The notes beneath the pieces are model-generated. The model searched no databases. It was not told the origin of the DNA and saw nothing but the letters and a program-made list of their open reading frames with translations. From contig SFEV01000004.1 of assembly GCA_004557975.1 (NCBI GenBank), positions 1-64,000 of the forward strand: a stretch of DNA of 64,000 nucleotides, in the 5' to 3' direction. Numbering within the stretch: the first letter of the stretch is position 1; every line of letters begins with the position of its first letter. This DNA is from Lachnospiraceae bacterium (GTDB lineage: Bacteria > Bacillota > Clostridia > Lachnospirales > Lachnospiraceae). A program made the position numbers and the translations under genes. Below, piece by piece: positions 60,747 to 64,000 of the stretch.

Positions 60747-60794
60747 AAAGGGGGGATATCCCCCCTTTATGTATGTAGTGTAACTACATACATA
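60747..60794 (+). promoter_or_regulatory. Two tandem leader hairpins before the peptide-binding protein
   Basis: AAAGGGGGG (60747-60755) pairs exactly with CCCCCCTTT (60760-60768), loop ATAT; directly after, TATGTATGTAGT (60768-60779) pairs exactly with ACTACATACATA (60783-60794), loop GTA. They are in the ~150-nt leader after the consensus promoter. The first resembles a terminator stem with a weak U tail, so attenuation or RNA stabilisation is possible. Confidence 0.7.
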
Positions 60795-60836
60795 ATTCTT
60801 CTGTCAGTCCGGGACTCAGAGAAAAGGAGGAAAAAA

Positions 60837-63080
60837 ATGATTAGAAATGGTAAGAAAATGCTGGCCCTGATTCTTGGTCTGGCAATGTGCGGGAACGCAC
60901 TTACGGTCTGTGCTTCAGAGAACGCAGACACTGCGGCAGAGGGAGGTACACTGGTTGCATCTGCCAGCGGATTTGAAAACAAGTTCTCTCCGTTCTTCGG
61001 ACAGAGCGCGGATGATATGGATGTATCTGATATGACACAGCTCTACATGATGTATGTGGACCGTGTGTGCAATCCGGTTCTGAACGGAATCGAAGGTGAG
61101 ACACGTGAGTATAACGGTACAGAATATACTTACACAGGTCCGGCGGATATCACTATTACAGAGAACGAAGACGGCACCGTTTACTATGATATGACGATGC
61201 GCGATGACCTGGTATTCTCTGACGGCACGCCGGTTGATATTGACGATTTTATTTTCGGTCTGTATGTTTACCTTGATCCGTCCTATGACGGCTCCACAAC
61301 GCTTTATTCCGCACCGATCCAGGGGCTGCAGGAATACCGCGGCGGTATGGACACTCTGGTAAACCTTCTTGCAAATGCAGGCCGTGACAATACAGATTTC
61401 ACATACTGGGACGAGGCGACTCAGACAGCATTCTGGGCAGATCTGGACCAGGCAGGTGCGGCATTTGCACAGGAAATCGTTGATTACTGCGTGGCAGCAG
61501 AAGCAGCGGAGGAAGGCGATGTGGCAGGCGCTGCGGCAGCATGGGGATTTGATGGTCTCGAGGCAGATGCCACAACAGCAGACTTCTTTGCTGTAATGTG
61601 TGACGCATACGGATGGGATCTTCTCACATTGTCTGAAACAGAGAGCGCAGGCTCCAGCCTGTTCGACCTGATGGAGAATTACGATGCGTACTCTGTCGGC
61701 ATAGAGACCGGAGATTCTGTCGACTACATCGAAGGTATTCAGCGTATCGATGACTACAGCCTGCGTATCGTGACCACAGAGCTGGATGCCACCATGATCT
61801 ACAACCTGGCCCTCCCGATTTCACCGCTTCATTACTATGGTGACGAGGCTCAGTACGACTATGAAAACCATAAATTCGGTTTCCCGAAGGGCGATCTTTC
61901 CCTTATTCGCGAGAAGACAACTCAGCCGATGGGTGCAGGACCGTACATTTTCAACGAAGTTTCCAACGGCGTTGTCTATATGGAAGCAAACCCGAACTTC
62001 TACAAGGGTGAACCGAAGACAAAATACCTGAACTTCATCGAGACGCAGGAAGCAGATATGGTAAACGGTATCGACGCAGGTACAGTTGATATCGCGACTC
62101 CGTCCTACTCCACAGAGGTTGCTGCACAGATCGCAGAGCTGAACGGCGGAGATCCTTCTTTTGACGGAAGTGTTATTACTACAAAACTGATTGATTACCG
62201 CGGATACGGATATATCGGTCTGTGTGCAGACAACGTAAAGGTTGGCGAAGACCCGGCTTCAGAGGAGTCCAAGAACCTGCGTAAGGCTATTGCTACCGTA
62301 ATTGCGGCTTACCGCGATGAGGGTGTTGATTCCTACTATGGCGACACAGCATCTGTTATCAACTATCCGATTTCCAATACATCCTGGGCAGCTCCGCAGG
62401 TTACAGACGACGGATATACCGTTGCATACTCTGCAGACGTGGAGGGCAACCCGATTTACACTGCTGATATGACAGCAGAGGACAAGTACGCAGCTGCAAA
62501 GGCAGCGGCGCTCGGTTACTTTGAGGCAGCAGGCTACACAGTAGAGGACGGCAAGCTGACAGCAGCTCCGGAAGGCGCTAAGCTTGAGTATACAGTAGAT
62601 ATCGGCGGCGGCGGAAAAGGTGACCACCCGACATTCCTGATTCTGAAGAATGCAGCAGATGCTTTCGCAGAGATCGGCTTTACTTTGACAGTAAATGACC
62701 TTGCAAACGCAGCAGACCTGTTTGCTGCATATCAGTCCGGTGTATCTGAACTGTGGTGTGCTGCATGGCAGTCCTCCAGCGACCCGGATATGTTCCAGCT
62801 GTACCACAGTGAGGGAACTACAAACTACTATAAGATCAGCGATGAGGACCTTGACACACTGATTATGGAGGCACGTCAGTCCACAGAGCAGTCCTATCGT
62901 AAGGGCCTGTACAAGGCAGCCATGGAAATTATCATGGACTGGGGTGTAGAGCTTCCGGTTTACCAGCGTTCAGATGCATACATTGTTTCCACTGAGCGTG
63001 TGGACGTTTCTACTCTTCCGAACGATATGACTCCGTACTGGAACTGGAAGAGTGAGATTGAGAATATTGTGGTAAAGTAA
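60837..63080 (+). CDS. Oligopeptide ABC transporter substrate-binding protein
   Basis: 747 residues from ATG 60837 with AAAAGGAGG 6 nt upstream. Signal peptide with likely cleavage at TVCA-SEN (about residue 27); a C at that site is followed by A, but the lipobox is not convincing. Family 5 binding protein: MTMRDDLVFSDGTPVDIDDFIFG, YSLRIVTTELDATMIYNLALPISP, VVYMEANPNFYKGEPKTK and a C-terminal AMEIIMDWGVELPVYQRSDAYIVS. Longer than DppA/OppA (about 540) due to an insertion around residues 155-260. The permease follows; substrate probably short peptides. Confidence 0.92.
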   Translation: MIRNGKKMLALILGLAMCGNALTVCASENADTAAEGGTLVASASGFENKFSPFFGQSADDMDVSDMTQLYMMYVDRVCNPVLNGIEGETREYNGTEYTYTGPADITITENEDGTVYYDMTMRDDLVFSDGTPVDIDDFIFGLYVYLDPSYDGSTTLYSAPIQGLQEYRGGMDTLVNLLANAGRDNTDFTYWDEATQTAFWADLDQAGAAFAQEIVDYCVAAEAAEEGDVAGAAAAWGFDGLEADATTADFFAVMCDAYGWDLLTLSETESAGSSLFDLMENYDAYSVGIETGDSVDYIEGIQRIDDYSLRIVTTELDATMIYNLALPISPLHYYGDEAQYDYENHKFGFPKGDLSLIREKTTQPMGAGPYIFNEVSNGVVYMEANPNFYKGEPKTKYLNFIETQEADMVNGIDAGTVDIATPSYSTEVAAQIAELNGGDPSFDGSVITTKLIDYRGYGYIGLCADNVKVGEDPASEESKNLRKAIATVIAAYRDEGVDSYYGDTASVINYPISNTSWAAPQVTDDGYTVAYSADVEGNPIYTADMTAEDKYAAAKAAALGYFEAAGYTVEDGKLTAAPEGAKLEYTVDIGGGGKGDHPTFLILKNAADAFAEIGFTLTVNDLANAADLFAAYQSGVSELWCAAWQSSSDPDMFQLYHSEGTTNYYKISDEDLDTLIMEARQSTEQSYRKGLYKAAMEIIMDWGVELPVYQRSDAYIVSTERVDVSTLPNDMTPYWNWKSEIENIVVK

Positions 63081-63130
63081 AACAGAAATGAATGCCGCCT
63101 GTCCCGCTGCTTTTGGGGGCGGATGGGCGG

Positions 63131-63174
63131 ACGGAATCAGGAACCGCCTCGCAGGAAACGGTTCCTGATTCTGT
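63131..63174 (+). terminator. Intercistronic stem between binding protein and permease
   Basis: GAATCAGGAACCG (63134-63146) pairs exactly with CGGTTCCTGATTC (63159-63171); pairing extends to 63131/63174 with one G-U. The U tract is weak. It probably stabilises or partly terminates the binding-protein mRNA, giving more binding protein than permease. Confidence 0.7.
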
Positions 63175-63259
63175 CTTGCGGACTGGTGAAGACATTCAGG
63201 GCAGCAGCAATCGCTTTCGCCCTGAACTGTTAACAAAATATGAGAGGAATGATAACAGC

Positions 63260-64000
63260 ATGCGAAAATACATCCTGAAAAGAATTGCTCTGTCAGTCAT
63301 GATTCTGTTTTGTGTTACCTTCATTATCTATGCACTGCTGCGCTGCCTTCCCGCATCCTACGTGGAGAATATGGCGATGCAGCTCGCGATGAAGCCCGGC
63401 GCAAAACCATATGAGGAATGGCTGGCTCAGCTGAATGCGGCATATGGACTGGACAAAAGTATCCTGCCCGGTTATCTGACATGGCTGGGGGACGCCATCC
63501 GGGGCAACTTTGGAGACAGCTGGAAATATACGGTTCCGGTACTTCAGAAATTCAACGAGGTAATCTGGCTGTCCTTTATTATGGGAGCAATCGCTTTCAT
63601 ACTGGAATTGATTATTGCAATCCCTCTTGGCGTAATTGCCGCTACAAAGCAGTACTCCCGTGCAGACTATGCAATCACCGCCGGCGCGCTGATCGGTATT
63701 TCTCTGCCGACTTTCTTTTTTGCTACTATTCTGAAGCTTGTCTTTTCTGTAAAGCTTGGCTGGTTCGATCTGTACGGTCTGGTGGGCCGCAATTATGCTC
63801 AGCTTGATTCCATGGGGCAGCTTCTCGACAAGGCAAACCACCTGGTTCTTCCTATTGTGACACTTGTCATTGTTTCGGTAGGTTCTCTGATGCGCTATAC
63901 GCGTACAAATATGCTGGAGGTTCTGAATGCCGACTATATCCGTACAGCCCGCGCCAAGGGACTGTCCGAGAGAACCGTTATCTACCAGCACGCGTTCCGC
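63260..64000 (+). CDS. ABC transporter permease, DppB/OppB type (runs off the window)
   Basis: 247 codons are visible from ATG 63260; the 3-prime end lies beyond 64000. N-terminal helix YILKRIALSVMILFCVTFII, then IRGNFGDSWK (typical DppB region), a TMD signature SFIMGAIAFILELIIAIPLG and the EAA-loop ADYIRTARAKGLSERTVIYQH that docks to the ATPase. It partners with the binding protein before it; DppC, DppD and DppF are expected downstream. GAGAGG precedes the start at a long 12 nt. Confidence 0.9.
   Translation, partial: MRKYILKRIALSVMILFCVTFIIYALLRCLPASYVENMAMQLAMKPGAKPYEEWLAQLNAAYGLDKSILPGYLTWLGDAIRGNFGDSWKYTVPVLQKFNEVIWLSFIMGAIAFILELIIAIPLGVIAATKQYSRADYAITAGALIGISLPTFFFATILKLVFSVKLGWFDLYGLVGRNYAQLDSMGQLLDKANHLVLPIVTLVIVSVGSLMRYTRTNMLEVLNADYIRTARAKGLSERTVIYQHAFR

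Noticed and set aside
1..64000. tRNA, rRNA, prophage and plasmid-type genes
   Set aside because: No tRNA TPsiC-like pattern in gaps, no rRNA segments, and no integrase, capsid or replication gene was seen.

Overview
The window reads as chromosome from a Gram-positive, spore-forming Clostridia genome, most likely Lachnospiraceae (Blautia/Ruminococcus-like). This rests on gene content (an SpmA-like protein, TSCPD protein, Mn-dependent pyrophosphatase with CBS/DRTGG insert, LUD protein, FHA protein, teichoic-acid-type polymer genes), AGGAGG ribosome sites, TTGACA/TATAAT promoters and U-tailed hairpin terminators. No rRNA, tRNA, CRISPR array, transposase or phage gene was seen. Species is not determinable.

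Layout. 1-8.2 kb: FHA membrane protein, GNAT, rhomboid protease, orphan histidine kinase, HIT protein and ECF sigma factor, murG on the minus strand, then a DUF4367-type membrane protein and a small secreted protein in an AT-rich patch. 8.2-16.7 kb: a decayed patch, an unrecognised Cys/Asp-rich protein, a beta-CASP metallo-beta-lactamase RNase, a 68-bp tandem repeat, a transglutaminase-like protein, TSCPD, MTA/SAH nucleosidase, an acyltransferase-like protein and a membrane protein behind a structured leader. 16.9-30.8 kb: pgi, D-2-hydroxyacid dehydrogenase, LtaS-like sulfatase, class-A serine hydrolase, deoD, Mn-pyrophosphatase, flavin reductase, murA and an aconitase-family hydratase. 30.9-32.3 kb: an AT-rich, ORF-free stretch framed by a consensus promoter and a strong terminator, best read as an orphan long non-coding RNA unit.

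32.3-54.5 kb is dominated by cell-surface polymer synthesis: a large glycosyltransferase/CDP-glycerol polymerase, then (after a TPR/ATPase protein, pepT, a cytidylate-kinase-like protein, a LUD protein and a secreted transglutaminase) a polymer cluster: ABC-2 permease, an ABC ATPase fused to UDP-galactopyranose mutase, two CDP-glycerol glycerophosphotransferase-type enzymes, a TarI/IspD-type cytidylyltransferase, two SDR-type proteins, an SDR-LicD fusion and a GT2. Together they would make nucleotide-activated polyol and galactofuranose precursors, polymerise and decorate a teichoic-acid-like glycan and export it. The LtaS-like enzyme at 19.4 kb and murG/murA add to the envelope theme.

54.5-64 kb: metallophosphoesterase next to a cytosolic BMP-type binding protein with a ParB-like N-terminus, SpmA-like protein, M3 oligopeptidase, a four-helix membrane protein, and the start of an oligopeptide ABC transporter (binding protein, leader hairpins, permease running off the window).

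The most unusual items are the orphan RNA unit at 31.2-32.3 kb, the ABC ATPase-UGM fusion, the SDR-LicD fusion, the ParB-like/BMP protein, the riboswitch-like leader at 15.8 kb, a structured intergenic repeat at 35.0-35.2 kb and a hairpin with a conserved 11-nt loop found at two places. All calls are by eye; no database search was run.
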